Below are positions 1 to 8,642 of a DNA stretch of 64,000 nucleotides, piece by piece. The notes below the pieces were generated by a model. It had not been told where the DNA came from. It made no database searches and saw only the letters and a list, made by a program, of their open reading frames with translations. Both the position numbers and the translations under genes were made by a program. Numbering within the stretch: the first letter of the stretch is position 1; the number at the start of each line of letters is the position of its first letter. The stretch is from JADKAV01 sp037045455 (GTDB lineage: Bacteria > Actinomycetota > Actinomycetes > S36-B12 > UBA10799), in assembly GCA_037045455.1 (NCBI GenBank), contig JBAOIN010000012.1, forward strand, positions 186,001-250,000, in the 5' to 3' direction.

Positions 1-354
1 CACCAGCAGGACCTGCAGGCCGTGGTCAACGCGATGTGGCGCGGCGGTGCCCAAGGGATCCAAGTGATGGACCAGAGGCTGATCACGACCAGTGCCGTGC
101 GCTGCGTCGGGAACACGCTGATCCTGCAGGGCCGGGTGTACTCCCCGCCGTTCGTCGTGACCGCGGTCGGGGACCAGGCTGAGATCGAGCGCGAACTCGA
201 ACAGGACGACTACCTGCGCGGCTACCGGGCGGCCGTGGAGTTCTTCGGCCTGGGATACGACCAGCAGCGACTGGCCACGGTGACGCTGCCCGGGTACGAC
301 GGACCCATCAACGTCAGCCATGCCACACCGGTGCCGGACAAGGAGACACCATGA
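1..354 (+). CDS. DUF881 family protein, C-terminal part
   Basis: The gene enters from the left edge, so only the last 117 residues are visible, in frame from base 1. The motif TSAVRCVGNTLILQGRVYSP followed by PFVVTAVGD is typical of the DUF881 (YlxW/YlxX-like) family, whose members are membrane-anchored envelope proteins of unknown biochemical role. In mycobacteria the DUF881 protein Rv0012 lies directly before trpG and the pknB cluster, and the same order is seen here. The stop overlaps the next start as ATGA at 351-354, so translation is probably coupled. Family assignment is from sequence motif and synteny; function is unknown. Confidence 0.8.
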   Translation, partial: HQQDLQAVVNAMWRGGAQGIQVMDQRLITTSAVRCVGNTLILQGRVYSPPFVVTAVGDQAEIERELEQDDYLRGYRAAVEFFGLGYDQQRLATVTLPGYDGPINVSHATPVPDKETP

Positions 355-966
355 CGATCCTGGTGGTCGACAACTACGACAGCTTCGTCTACAACCTCGT
401 GCAGTACCTGGGGCAGTTGCAGGTCGAGTGCGAGGTCGTGCGCAACGACGAGATCGGCGTGCAGGACGTACGGGGGTACGCCGGGGTCCTGCTCTCACCG
501 GGACCCGGTACCCCGGATCAAGCCGGCATCTGCATGGATCTGATTCGCGAGCGTGCCGGGCAGGTGCCGATCTTCGGCGTCTGCTTGGGCCACCAGGCGA
601 TCGCGGAGGTCTACGGGGCGACCGTGAGCCGTGCGCCGGAGTTGCTGCACGGCAAGACGTCGCTTGTGGAGCACGACGGACGGGGCGTCTTCGCTGGTCT
701 GCCGAACCCCCATGACCGCCACCCGCTACCACTCGCTGGCAGTCGAACCGGACACCGTCCCTGCCGAACTCGAGGTTTCCGCGCGGACGGATACCGGGGT
801 GATCATGGGCCTGCGGCACCGGGAACTGCCGGTGGAGGGCGTGCAGTTCCACCCCGAGTCGGTGCTCACCGAGGGTGGCCACCGGATGCTCGCCAACTGG
901 TTGCTGGCGTGCGGCGACGAGGGTGCCGTGCAGCGCAGCGAGGGGCTGGCCCCGGTCGTCGGCTGA
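351..966 (+). CDS. trpG: Anthranilate/aminodeoxychorismate synthase glutamine amidotransferase subunit (frameshifted)
   Basis: Class I glutamine amidotransferase that releases ammonia from glutamine for anthranilate or p-aminobenzoate synthesis. It opens with MTILVVDNYDSFVYNLVQYL, has the oxyanion motif LLSPGPGTP, the nucleophile in GVCLGHQAI and the catalytic His/Glu in VQFHPES. AAGGAG lies at 340-345 before the ATG. The frame changes at the five-C run near 707-711: residues up to GLPNP are in the frame of 351, and MTATRYHSLAV onward is one base off. Removing one C restores a protein of about 204 residues, the normal length. Synteny matches Rv0013 next to pknB. TrpG versus PabA cannot be separated from sequence alone. 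Confidence 0.88.
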
Positions 967-990
967 CCAACGCCCGGCGGGTGAAGCCGC

Positions 991-1034
991 AATCGGTGAG
1001 CATACTGGGCATCGGTGAGCATGCAGGGCGCCGG
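991..1034 (+). repeat. Dispersed bipartite repeat, copy 1
   Basis: Two tandem halves of about 20 nt, each fitting ATCGGTGAGCATNCNGGGC, lie in the gap between the convergent trpG and kinase genes. A copy matching 36 of 41 bases is on the minus strand at 58807-58847, with weaker copies at 58758-58795 and 59958-59979. All sit outside confident coding sequence. Confidence 0.6.
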
Positions 1035-1115
1035 AAAGCCGTCGGTCAGATGCCCAGGCTCGTGGCGTTCCGCGCCGCGCAAGTGAAGGCTCAGGACTCG
1101 CGTCGACCGCTCACC

Positions 1116-2829
1116 TCAGGGCTGTGCGGACTCGACCGGCGACGGGGTCTGTGTCGGCGTCGGGGTCGGGGTCTGCGTCGGACCACCGGTCGCCACGGTG
1201 ATGGTGACCGTCGTCCCCTTGCGAACCTGCGTGCCACCCACCGGATCCTGCGCGATGACGATACCGGCCGGCTGGTCGGAGGTCTGGGTCACGACGTTCA
1301 CATCCATCCCAGCCTTGGACAGCGCGCTGGCCGCTGCCGACTGCGTGAAGCCAGTGACATCCGGCACCTCCACCACGCCCGTGGACACCTCGATGTTCAC
1401 CTTGGTGCCGACGTCGACGGTGCTGAAGGCCTCCGGGCTCTGGTTCAGCACGTAGTTCTCGGGTTGATCGGAATCCACCTGTTTGACGTTGCCCAGATCC
1501 AGTTTCGCCTCACGTAGTGCCGAGCGGACGTCGTCAAGGTTGGTCAGGCCCTCCAAGGGCGGAACCTGGGTCTGCTGCTTGCCGGCGGAGACGACCACGG
1601 TCACCGCCTCTCCAGAGGCGAGCTGGGTGTCGGCCTCCGGGTCCTGGCTCAACACCGTGTCCTCGGGCTTGTCGGAGGTCTGAGGCGTCTGCGCACCGAG
1701 CTTGAGACCCTGTGCCTCCAGACTGCGCTGCGCTTCATCGACGCTCATGCCCACCACGTCCGGGACGGTCACGCGGGGGCCGTTGTTGCCGCTGAACACG
1801 TTGCGCCCCAGGAACAGCGCGGCCGCCGCGACAGCCAGCACCAGGGCGGTGACACCGACCCAGGCCCAGGCGCTGCGCTTGGCGGGTCCGCTCTCGGCGA
1901 CGCTGACCGGCGACAGGTTCGCGGTCGTGCTCGACGACGGCACCGTGGCCCGCACGCTGGGGATCGTGCCGGTGACGGGCAGGCCCTGCATGGCGCGGTC
2001 GACGTCGGCCTTGAACTCGTTGGCGGTCTGGTAGCGGTCGCCGGGGTTCTTCGCCAGCGACTTCAGGACCAGACCGTCGAGCTCCGGGGGGACCGCCGGG
2101 TCGACCTGCGACGGTGGCACGGCACTCTCACTGACGTGCTGGTAGGCCACCGACACGGCGACTCTCGCCCTGGAACGGGGGCCGTCCGGTGAGCAGTTCG
2201 TAGAGCAGGCAACCGGCGGAGTACAGGTCCGAGCGGGCGTCGACGACCTCGCCACGCGCCTGCTCGGGGGAAAGGTACTGGGCGGTGCCCATCACGGCGT
2301 TCGCCTGGGTCATCGTCGCTTGCGCGTCGGCGACGGCCCGGGCAATCCCGAAGTCCATGACTTTGACGTCGCCGTTGCGGGTGAGCATGACGTTGCCGGG
2401 CTTGATGTCACGGTGGATGATGCCGTGGGCGTGGGAGTAGTCCAGCGCGCTCAGGACCCCGTCCATGATCTCCAGCGCCCGTTCCGGCAACAACCGCCGG
2501 CCGCTGCTCATCAACTCACGCAGGGTGTGGCCGTCCACGTACTCCATGACGATGTAGGGGACCATCACGTGCTCCCCGCCGCCGTCGAGCACGTCCTCGC
2601 CGGTGTCGTAGACCGCGACGATGTTCGGGTCGTTCAGCGATGCCGCACTCTGCGCCTCCCGCCGGAAGCGGGTCTGGAACGCTGGATCGCGGGCCAGGTC
2701 GGGCCGCAGCACCTTGACGGCGACTCTGCGATTCAGGCGCAGGTCCTGGCCCGAGAACACCTCGGCCATACCGCCGCGGCCGAGCGTGTCACCCAGTTCG
2801 TACCTGTCCCCCAGGCGTCGAGTCGTCAC
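1116..2829 (-). CDS. pknB: PASTA-domain Ser/Thr protein kinase (PknB type; frameshifted)
   Basis: Transmembrane receptor kinase that senses peptidoglycan or lipid II and phosphorylates division and wall-synthesis proteins. Start is GTG at 2829 with GGAGGAAC just upstream (2832-2839). The kinase domain shows the glycine loop GRGGMAEVF, VAVKVL (ATP lysine), HRDIKPGNVM (catalytic loop), DFGIA and an activation loop with TMTQANAVMGT. One transmembrane helix follows (WVGVTALVLAVAAAALFLG), then three extracellular PASTA repeats rather than the four of Mycobacterium tuberculosis PknB, and a Pro/Thr-rich tail. The frame changes near 2155-2165, between PPFQGES and VAVSVAYQHV, where one base appears to be missing. 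Its phosphatase and two FHA partners are in the same operon. No second kinase (PknA) gene is present. Confidence 0.92.
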
Positions 2830-2845
2830 AGGTTCCTCCAGGTCG

Positions 2846-4288
2846 TCATTGCAGCACCGCCTCGATCACCGACCGCGCGATGGGGGCGGCCACCGCATTC
2901 CCGCTCACTTCCGGCTGCCCGGCGTTCTCCACGGCCACCGCGACAGCCACCTGCGGATCCTCGGCAGGCGCTGCGGCCACGAACCAGGCGATGTTGGGCC
3001 GCCCGCCACCGGTCTCCGCGGTGCCGGTCTTGCCCGCCACGCTGACCCCGGGGATGCGGGCGTTGGACCCGGTACCGGAGTTCACGACCTGCACCATCAT
3101 GCCGATGAGTTCCGACGCGTTCTGCTGGCTCATGGCCTGATCGAAATTGCGCGGCTGGGTCTGGGAGAGCACTGTGAGATCGGGGGCGAGCACCTGATTC
3201 ACGAGGTAGGGGTACATCGTCTTGCCGCCGTTGGCGATCGACGCCGTCACCATGGCCATCTGCAGCGTGGTGGCCGCGACGTCGAACTGGCCGATCGCGC
3301 TCATCGCGGTCTGGGCGTCGTCGGGGTCCTCCGGGAAGCGCGATGTCGCGGCGGTCATGGGAACGTCGAAGCTGGTGCCGAAGCCGAACTTCTCGGCTTG
3401 CGTGCGCAACGCGTCGTCACCGAGTTGGTTGCCGAGATAGGCGAACGCACTGTTGCAGGAGATGGCCAGAGCGTTGGCCAGAGTGGTCTTGCCGTCCGGA
3501 CCGCAAGGGGCGTTGGACCAGTTGTTCAGCTGCCGGGTCGAACCGGGCAGCTGGTAGGCGGCCGGGCCGGGCAGCACCGAGTCCGGCTGGTAGCCGTTCT
3601 CCAGTGCCGCTGCCGAAGTCACCAGTTTGAACGTGGAGCCGGGCGGCACGGTCTGCACGAGACCACGGTTGAGCAGCGGTTTGTTGGGGTCGGCCGAGAG
3701 CTTCTCGTAGTAGTCCTGCTGGGCCGCGGCGTCGTGGGTGGCCAGGCCGTTGGGGTCGAAACTGGGGGACTGCGCCAGCGCCAGGATCGCACCGGTCTTG
3801 GGATCGATCGCGGTGACCGAACCCACCTGGCTGCCGAGTCCAGCTGCCGCCGCCTTCTGTGCCGCGGCCAGGATTGTGGTCTGTACTGCGCCGCCCTCGG
3901 GGACCCGGCCGGCGATCAGCTGCTCGATCCGGTCGACGAACAACCGGGAGTCGTTGCCACTCAAGATGTCGTTCTCGGTGCGCTCCAGCGCGGTCGCCCC
4001 GTACAGCGAGGAGTAGAAGCCGGTGACCGGGGCGTACAGCACCCCGTCCGGGTAGGTGCGCAGGAACTTGAAGTTCTGCTTGGGGGTGGCGACCGAGCGG
4101 GCGACCGGCTTGGTCCCTACCAGGATCGGCCCGCGCTCGCGTTCGTACTCGGCCAGAACTGTGCGCTGGTTGCCCGGTTTGGCGTTGATGCTCGGCGCCA
4201 GGATGAACTGTTGGAACGTCAGGTTGACACAGATCGCGATGGCCAGGATCCCGAACACCCAGCCCAGCCGGCGGATGGCGCGGATCAC
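2846..4288 (-). CDS. pbpA: Class B penicillin-binding protein (PbpA type), transpeptidase
   Basis: Peptidoglycan D,D-transpeptidase acting outside the membrane; 480 residues. A short cytoplasmic N-terminus is followed by one transmembrane segment (LGWVFGILAIAICVNLTF). The transpeptidase domain has PPGSTFK (SxxK, acyl-enzyme serine), SCNSAF (SxN) and KTGTAE (KTG). The start is GTG at 4288 because it overlaps the rodA stop as GTGA (4285-4288); the frame stays open upstream but that part is rodA in another frame. The gene is intact, unlike its neighbours. Order rodA-pbpA-pknB is the conserved actinobacterial one, and the SEDS protein upstream is its likely glycosyltransferase partner. Confidence 0.93.
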   Translation of the reverse strand: MIRAIRRLGWVFGILAIAICVNLTFQQFILAPSINAKPGNQRTVLAEYERERGPILVGTKPVARSVATPKQNFKFLRTYPDGVLYAPVTGFYSSLYGATALERTENDILSGNDSRLFVDRIEQLIAGRVPEGGAVQTTILAAAQKAAAAGLGSQVGSVTAIDPKTGAILALAQSPSFDPNGLATHDAAAQQDYYEKLSADPNKPLLNRGLVQTVPPGSTFKLVTSAAALENGYQPDSVLPGPAAYQLPGSTRQLNNWSNAPCGPDGKTTLANALAISCNSAFAYLGNQLGDDALRTQAEKFGFGTSFDVPMTAATSRFPEDPDDAQTAMSAIGQFDVAATTLQMAMVTASIANGGKTMYPYLVNQVLAPDLTVLSQTQPRNFDQAMSQQNASELIGMMVQVVNSGTGSNARIPGVSVAGKTGTAETGGGRPNIAWFVAAAPAEDPQVAVAVAVENAGQPEVSGNAVAAPIARSVIEAVLQ

Positions 4289-5666
4289 CGGTCGATCCCG
4301 ACGCGGATCATCTGGGTCAGGGCCTCGTCGGCACTCTGCGCAATGGCCGCTGGCCGGCGGTTGCGGTCGCTGATCCGCAACAGCAGCGCGATCATCATCC
4401 AGTTGCAGACCAGCGCCGAGCCGCCGTAGGACAGGAACGGCGTGGTCAGACCGGTGAGCGGTATCAGCCGGGTGACGCCGCCGATGGTGACGAAGACCTG
4501 CAGGGCGAACACGCTGGACAGGCCCACCGCGAGCAGCGTGCCGAAGGCGTCCCGGCAGGCCAGGCCGGTGCGCAGGCCGCGCTCCACGAGGATCGCGAAC
4601 AGCATGACGATGGCGAACAGTCCGGCTAGCCCGAGTTCCTCGCCGAGGGCTGCGGCGATGAAGTCGGTCTTCGCGAACGGGATGAACTGCGGATAGCCCT
4701 CGCCCAAACCCGGTCCCGAACAGCCCGCCGCTGGCCAGGCCGAACAGGCCCTGCACGAGCTGGTAGCTCTCGTTGTTGGCGTACTGCCAGGGGTCCAGCC
4801 AGATCTTCACGCGCAGCTGGACGTGGCCGAACGCGAGGTAGCCGAGCAGGCAGGCCAGCGCGAACAAGCACGGCACCAATGATCAGCCAACTGCGGCGCT
4901 GCGTGGAGACGTAGAGCAGGATCACGAAGACCCCGAAGAACATCAGCGCGGTGCCGAGGTCGCGCTGGAACGCCAGGATGCCGACGGCCACCAGCCAGGC
5001 GACGACCAGGGGGCCGAAGTCACGGCCGCGCGGGATCCCTAGGCCCAGCACCTTGCGCCGGACGGTGGCCAGCGCCTCCCGCTTGCGCACCAGGTAGCCG
5101 GCGAAGAAGATCGTCAGCGCGATCTTGGCCAGCTCGGAGGGCTGGAACGACAGCGGCCCGACCCGAATCCACAACTGCGCGCCGTTGATGCTGGTGCCGA
5201 TCAGGGGCAGCAGCGGCAAGAGCAGCAGCACGACGCCGGCGACCAGGCTGGTGAACGTGTAACGCTGCAGTTTGCGATGGTCGGAGACCAGGAACAGCAC
5301 GAGGGTAAACAGCGCCAGCGCGACCAGCACCCAGGTGGCTTGCGCGAAGGCGTCCGGGCTCGGCGGCTTCTTGTCGTTGGCCGCGGCAGTCAACTCGTCG
5401 GCGACGTCCAGGCGGTGGATCATCACCAAGCCAAGCAGGTTGATCATCGCTGCCACGGGGTACAGCACAGGATCGGCGTGCGGGGCCAGCCGCCGGATGA
5501 CCACGTGCCCGGCCAGCAGCACGACCGCGCTGCCGATCAGCAGCGTGAGGTAGTTGACCGGCAGCGTGCCCAAGGTGGCGAAGTCGACCGTCGCGTAACA
5601 CACCACCCCGATCAGCCAGGCGAACAGCAGCAGACCGAGTTCGGTACGCCGCGGGTTGCGGGTCAT
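4285..5666 (-). CDS. rodA: SEDS peptidoglycan glycosyltransferase, RodA/FtsW family (two frameshifts)
   Basis: Polytopic membrane enzyme that polymerises lipid II, working with the adjacent class B PBP. ATG at 5666 overlaps the pstP stop (ATGA). The N-terminal half carries several helices and the SEDS motif GAQLWIRVGPLSFQPSE; the C-terminal part carries LGEGYPQFIPFAKTDFI and TPFLSYGGSALVCNW. The frame changes near 4866-4870, where LIIGAVL should run into FALACLLGYLAF, and again near 4706-4709, where FGTG should run into LGEGYPQF; each is cured by removing one base. Corrected length is about 459 residues, normal for actinobacterial RodA. Confidence 0.9.
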
Positions 5667-6898
5667 GGCGTGGCCGCCGTGGTCGCTCCTGGGCAGCCCT
5701 CGGTCTTGGGCTTCGCCCGGCAGTTCGCGGCCTGCTCGTCCAGGATGCCGACGATCCGCTCGGCGTCGGCGCGGTTGGCCGCTGCGATGGTGGCCGTGAC
5801 GAGTTCCTGGGCGTAGGTCGGGAGTTGCACCGTCGGGATCGTGGTCTGCTCGACGGGGGAGGACAGCGCGACGCTGCCGATGGTCTGCGGGATGCCGCGG
5901 TAGATGCTGACGTAACCGTCCTGACTGCCCACGTAGTACTGCTGGGACACCCAGATCCAGCCCCCCAACAGCAGGGCACCGACGATGGCCAGAGCTCCCA
6001 CCAGCAGGGGCCACCGGCGCCGCCTTCCGCGCGGGGTCGCAGGCTCCGGTTCCTCGGCGGATTCCTCAGCGCCCGCTTCGAGTTGGCTGTCCTGCGGGAA
6101 GTCGACGCCAGGTAGCTGCGAGCGGGTACGGGGTTCGGCGGCCGCGCCCACGACCACGGGGCGGTTCGCGGCGGGGGTGTCCGGCACCTCGGCGACGTCG
6201 GCCACCACACAGGTCACGTTGTCCGGTGCCCCCCGCTCGATGGCGGCGTCCACCAGCGCAGTGACCGCACCCGGCGGGTCAGCCTGCCGCACGAGGGCGG
6301 CGATCTCGTCGTCTGACAGCACCCCGGAAAGCCCGTCGGTGCACAACATGATCCGGTCGCCGGGGTGGACCTCGCGGATGCTGAGGTCGGGTTCCACGGT
6401 GTTCACCCCGTCGATGGCCCGGATCAGCAGGTTGCGCCGGCGGTGGGTCGCGGCTTCTGCCTCGGTGATCTGCCCGGCGTCGACCAGCGTTTGTACGTAG
6501 GTGTGGTCCTTGGTCAGCCGCAGCAGGCGCCCCTCGCGCAGCATGTAGGCGCGGCTGTCTCCGACGTGAGCGATCGAGGCCCGGTCGCCCTGCCAGCACA
6601 CCGCAGTGACCGTGGTGCCCATGCCGCGGAAGTCCGGCCGCTCGGCGATGATATGGCGCATCTCAAGCTGTGCTTCGTCCACGGCATCCGCGAGCTGAGT
6701 CAGTACGTCCTCGCTGTCGGCGATCGGCAGGCCGGCGATGATCGCGGTCACCGTGGCGCTGGCCATCTCGCCGGCCACATGGCCACCCATGCCGTCGGCG
6801 ACGATGAGCAGGCCGTCGGAGGCGTAGCCGGAGTCCTCATTGCCAGAACGCACCAGACCCACGTCACTGCGCGCGGCGTACCGGAAGACCAACGGCAT
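5663..6898 (-). CDS. pstP: PP2C-family Ser/Thr phosphatase (PstP type)
   Basis: Membrane-bound metal-dependent phosphatase that reverses PknB signalling; 411 residues. ATG at 6898 is chosen because the protein then begins MPLVFRYAARSDVGLVRSGNED, the usual PstP start; the longer open frame is a shadow. PP2C metal-site motifs are visible: RSGNEDSGY, VADGMGGHVAGE, GMGTTVTAV, HVGDSRAY, LCTDGLSG and GAPDNVTCVV. After a linker rich in Glu and Pro comes a basic stop-transfer and a transmembrane helix (WPLLVGALAIVGALLLGGW, near residue 315) with an extracellular tail that ends in several Cys. It lies 8 bp after fhaB in one operon. Confidence 0.93.
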   Translation of the reverse strand: MPLVFRYAARSDVGLVRSGNEDSGYASDGLLIVADGMGGHVAGEMASATVTAIIAGLPIADSEDVLTQLADAVDEAQLEMRHIIAERPDFRGMGTTVTAVCWQGDRASIAHVGDSRAYMLREGRLLRLTKDHTYVQTLVDAGQITEAEAATHRRRNLLIRAIDGVNTVEPDLSIREVHPGDRIMLCTDGLSGVLSDDEIAALVRQADPPGAVTALVDAAIERGAPDNVTCVVADVAEVPDTPAANRPVVVGAAAEPRTRSQLPGVDFPQDSQLEAGAEESAEEPEPATPRGRRRRWPLLVGALAIVGALLLGGWIWVSQQYYVGSQDGYVSIYRGIPQTIGSVALSSPVEQTTIPTVQLPTYAQELVTATIAAANRADAERIVGILDEQAANCRAKPKTEGCPGATTAATP

Positions 6899-6906
6899 GT
6901 CCGGGC

Positions 6907-7380
6907 CTACTTCCGCAGCTCGATCACGGTCTGACCGATTCGTAGGGGCTGACCCATCTGCAGGACAGTGGGTGCCGTCAGCCGGGTCTTGCCGATCCAC
7001 GTACCGTTCGTCGAGCCCAGGTCCTCGACCACCCACTGACCCTCGTGCGGGAACAGCCGAGCGTGCCGGGCCGAGGCGTACTCGTCGTCCACCACCAGGG
7101 TCGAGTCCGGTGCGCGGCCGATCGTGATCGGCGCCGTGCCCAGCGGGATCACCGTGCCGGAGAGGTGCCCGCTGGTCACCACCAGGTTGTTCGCGCGGCG
7201 CCGGGACGGCCGGGCCTGCCGCTTGGGCTGGGCTTGCGGGCGCGGTCGGGGCGGCAGCGCGGTGGCCGACTCGGGCGGCGCCTCAAGGTCGCGGCGCAGG
7301 GCGCCGAGCACGAATAGCACCAGCAGCCACAGGGCAATCAGGATTCCCCAGCGCAGCAGGGTGAGGACCAGTTCGCTCAT
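6907..7380 (-). CDS. fhaB: FHA-domain membrane protein (FhaB/FipA type)
   Basis: Phosphothreonine-binding adaptor of the PknB pathway; the mycobacterial homologue FipA links the kinase to division proteins. It has 157 residues: an N-terminal transmembrane helix (LRWGILIALWLLVLFVLGAL), a Pro/Arg-rich linker, then a C-terminal FHA domain with ITIGRAPDSTLVVDD, SARHARL and EDLGSTNGTWI. The start overlaps the fhaA stop as ATGA at 7377-7380. Gene order and length match Rv0019c. Confidence 0.92.
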   Translation of the reverse strand: MSELVLTLLRWGILIALWLLVLFVLGALRRDLEAPPESATALPPRPRPQAQPKRQARPSRRRANNLVVTSGHLSGTVIPLGTAPITIGRAPDSTLVVDDEYASARHARLFPHEGQWVVEDLGSTNGTWIGKTRLTAPTVLQMGQPLRIGQTVIELRK

Positions 7381-8060
7381 CCGACGCTCCGGAACGTGAG
7401 ATTCGTGGAGCCGATTGTCACCACGTTGCCGTCGCGCAGGGGTTGCTCGGCGACCAGGGTGCCGTTGACGTAGGTCCCATTGGTCGAGCCCAGGTCCTTG
7501 ATGACGACGTTGGGACCTGCCACCCGGATCTCCGCGTGGTGCCGCGAGACGCCCGGGTCCTCGATCCGCACGTCCGCGTCCATGCCGCGGCCGATGCGGG
7601 TCACGGGCTTCGCGAGGTGGTAGGTGCCGGATGCGCCTTCCAGCCGGGGGGACCCGCCCTGCGGACCGGCCGCCGGTGCGACGTCGTGGTCGACCTTCGC
7701 CTCGCTGACGATGTCCACGGTCCCCTGCGGACGTTCGGCGTCCGGTTGCATCGCCACCGTGACACTGCCGAGGAAGGAGTACTGCTGCTGCTGGGCGTAA
7801 TCGCGGATCATGACGGCGAACTCGGCCATCAGGGTCTCGTCGTAGACGCTCAACCGCTCGTAGTCCTCGGGACTGACGTGCACGGTGTAGACGTTGGGCA
7901 CCACGGTGCGCGACCGGGAGACCACAGCAGCGCGCGCGTCCATCTCGTTCTGCAGGGCCGAGGCGACCTCAACGGGCTGCAACTCGGCCTTGAAGGCCTT
8001 CGCGAACGCGCCGTTGACCGCGCGGTCGACCCGCTGCTCGAACCGATCCAACAGACCCAC
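7377..8060 (-). CDS. fhaA: DUF3662 + FHA domain protein (FhaA type)
   Basis: First gene of the leftward operon; 227 residues. The N-terminal DUF3662 domain opens MGLLDRFEQRVDRAVNGAFA, and the C-terminal FHA domain holds TRIGRGMDADVRI, VSRHHAEI and DLGSTNGTYVNG. In mycobacteria FhaA binds phosphorylated MviN/MurJ pseudokinase and limits wall synthesis. It is shorter than M. tuberculosis FhaA (about 527 residues) because the long low-complexity linker is nearly absent. GTG start at 8060 with GGAGGT at 8066-8071. Intact. Confidence 0.92.
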   Translation of the reverse strand: MGLLDRFEQRVDRAVNGAFAKAFKAELQPVEVASALQNEMDARAAVVSRSRTVVPNVYTVHVSPEDYERLSVYDETLMAEFAVMIRDYAQQQQYSFLGSVTVAMQPDAERPQGTVDIVSEAKVDHDVAPAAGPQGGSPRLEGASGTYHLAKPVTRIGRGMDADVRIEDPGVSRHHAEIRVAGPNVVIKDLGSTNGTYVNGTLVAEQPLRDGNVVTIGSTNLTFRSVG

Positions 8061-8078
8061 GGTGTACCTCCGGGTTTC

Positions 8079-8084
8079 AGGGTA
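8079..8084 (-). promoter_or_regulatory. Candidate -10 box for the fhaA-fhaB-pstP-rodA-pbpA-pknB operon
   Basis: TACCCT read on the minus strand fits the actinobacterial TANNNT -10 pattern. It sits 18 bp upstream of the fhaA GTG, with GGAGGT between. No convincing -35 was found. Confidence 0.3.
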
Positions 8085-8140
8085 GTGCTTCGGGGCGGTC
8101 GGACATGGCCGAGGCGCTCGGCGCGGTTAGGCAAGCACCG

Positions 8141-8168
8141 ATTGGGACTTGAGCTCGGTGGTCCCAAT
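8141..8168. promoter_or_regulatory. Inverted repeat in the divergent fhaA / 8322 intergenic region
   Basis: ATTGGGAC at 8141-8148 and GTCCCAAT at 8161-8168 form an 8-bp perfect inverted repeat with a 12-nt loop. It lies between the divergent fhaA operon and the GMC oxidoreductase genes and is not followed by a T tract, so an operator is more likely than a terminator. Confidence 0.4.
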
Positions 8169-8308
8169 ATGAGGTGGTCGGTCGCGGGGGAGTGGGCATG
8201 TGGCATCTCTCGCCTTCGGTCACACACTGCTCGGCGGAGGTCTGTACGGGCCGTGGTGCCGACGGATCGCGCGTGCCCAAGCCCGGCACGTGACCCGTTC
8301 CTCGCCGG

Positions 8309-8324
8309 TAAGGTGTGCCGCGTG
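8309..8324 (+). promoter_or_regulatory. Candidate leaderless promoter
   Basis: TAAGGT at 8309-8314 is followed by 7 nt and then the GTG at 8322, the spacing expected when transcription starts at the first base of the start codon. The same arrangement recurs at several other genes in this window. Confidence 0.45.
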
Positions 8325-8642
8325 GACACCGCGTCGGCTGTGAGCAGGCACTGGCTGACGGGTATGGGCGTCCCGGCGGGCGCGCAGAACGCCATCGTTG
8401 CCGACGTCGAGGAGCGGCTGGCCGACCTGCCCTCGTTGTTGCGCTGGGGATCCACTGGTGCCGACCGGGTGCTCGCTGTTATGCCACAGATGGTCCGGCG
8501 GGCCGCATTGCGGTTGCCCGGCTGCAGCGAATGGGTCCGCCTCGTGACCAGTCTGACGGCCGTCGCCTATTTCGAGCGTGCTGGCTCTGGGACGCTCCCG
8601 GCCCAGCGGACACCGGCTGAACAGGTGGAACTCTCCGCGTGA
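8322..8642 (+). CDS. Small hypothetical protein paired with GMC oxidoreductase
   Basis: A 106-residue protein beginning VDTASAVSRHWLTGMGVPAG, with no recognised domain; mostly helical by composition, ending in a polar tail (PAQRTPAEQVELSA). Its TGA overlaps the GTG of the oxidoreductase as GTGA (8639-8642), so the two are co-translated. By analogy, several flavin-dependent GMC dehydrogenases (for example gluconate dehydrogenases) work with a small subunit encoded just upstream; that this is one is inference from position only. Confidence 0.6.
   Translation: MDTASAVSRHWLTGMGVPAGAQNAIVADVEERLADLPSLLRWGSTGADRVLAVMPQMVRRAALRLPGCSEWVRLVTSLTAVAYFERAGSGTLPAQRTPAEQVELSA

Noticed and set aside
2621..4429. 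A long open frame (602 codons) on the plus strand opposite the kinase, pbpA and rodA genes
   Set aside because: It is antisense to well-recognised genes, has biased composition from high-GC third positions and shows no domain.
8061..8321. A tRNA gene upstream of fhaA, as found near this cluster in mycobacteria
   Set aside because: No cloverleaf or conserved TTCRANY/anticodon arm was found; only an 8-bp inverted repeat is present.
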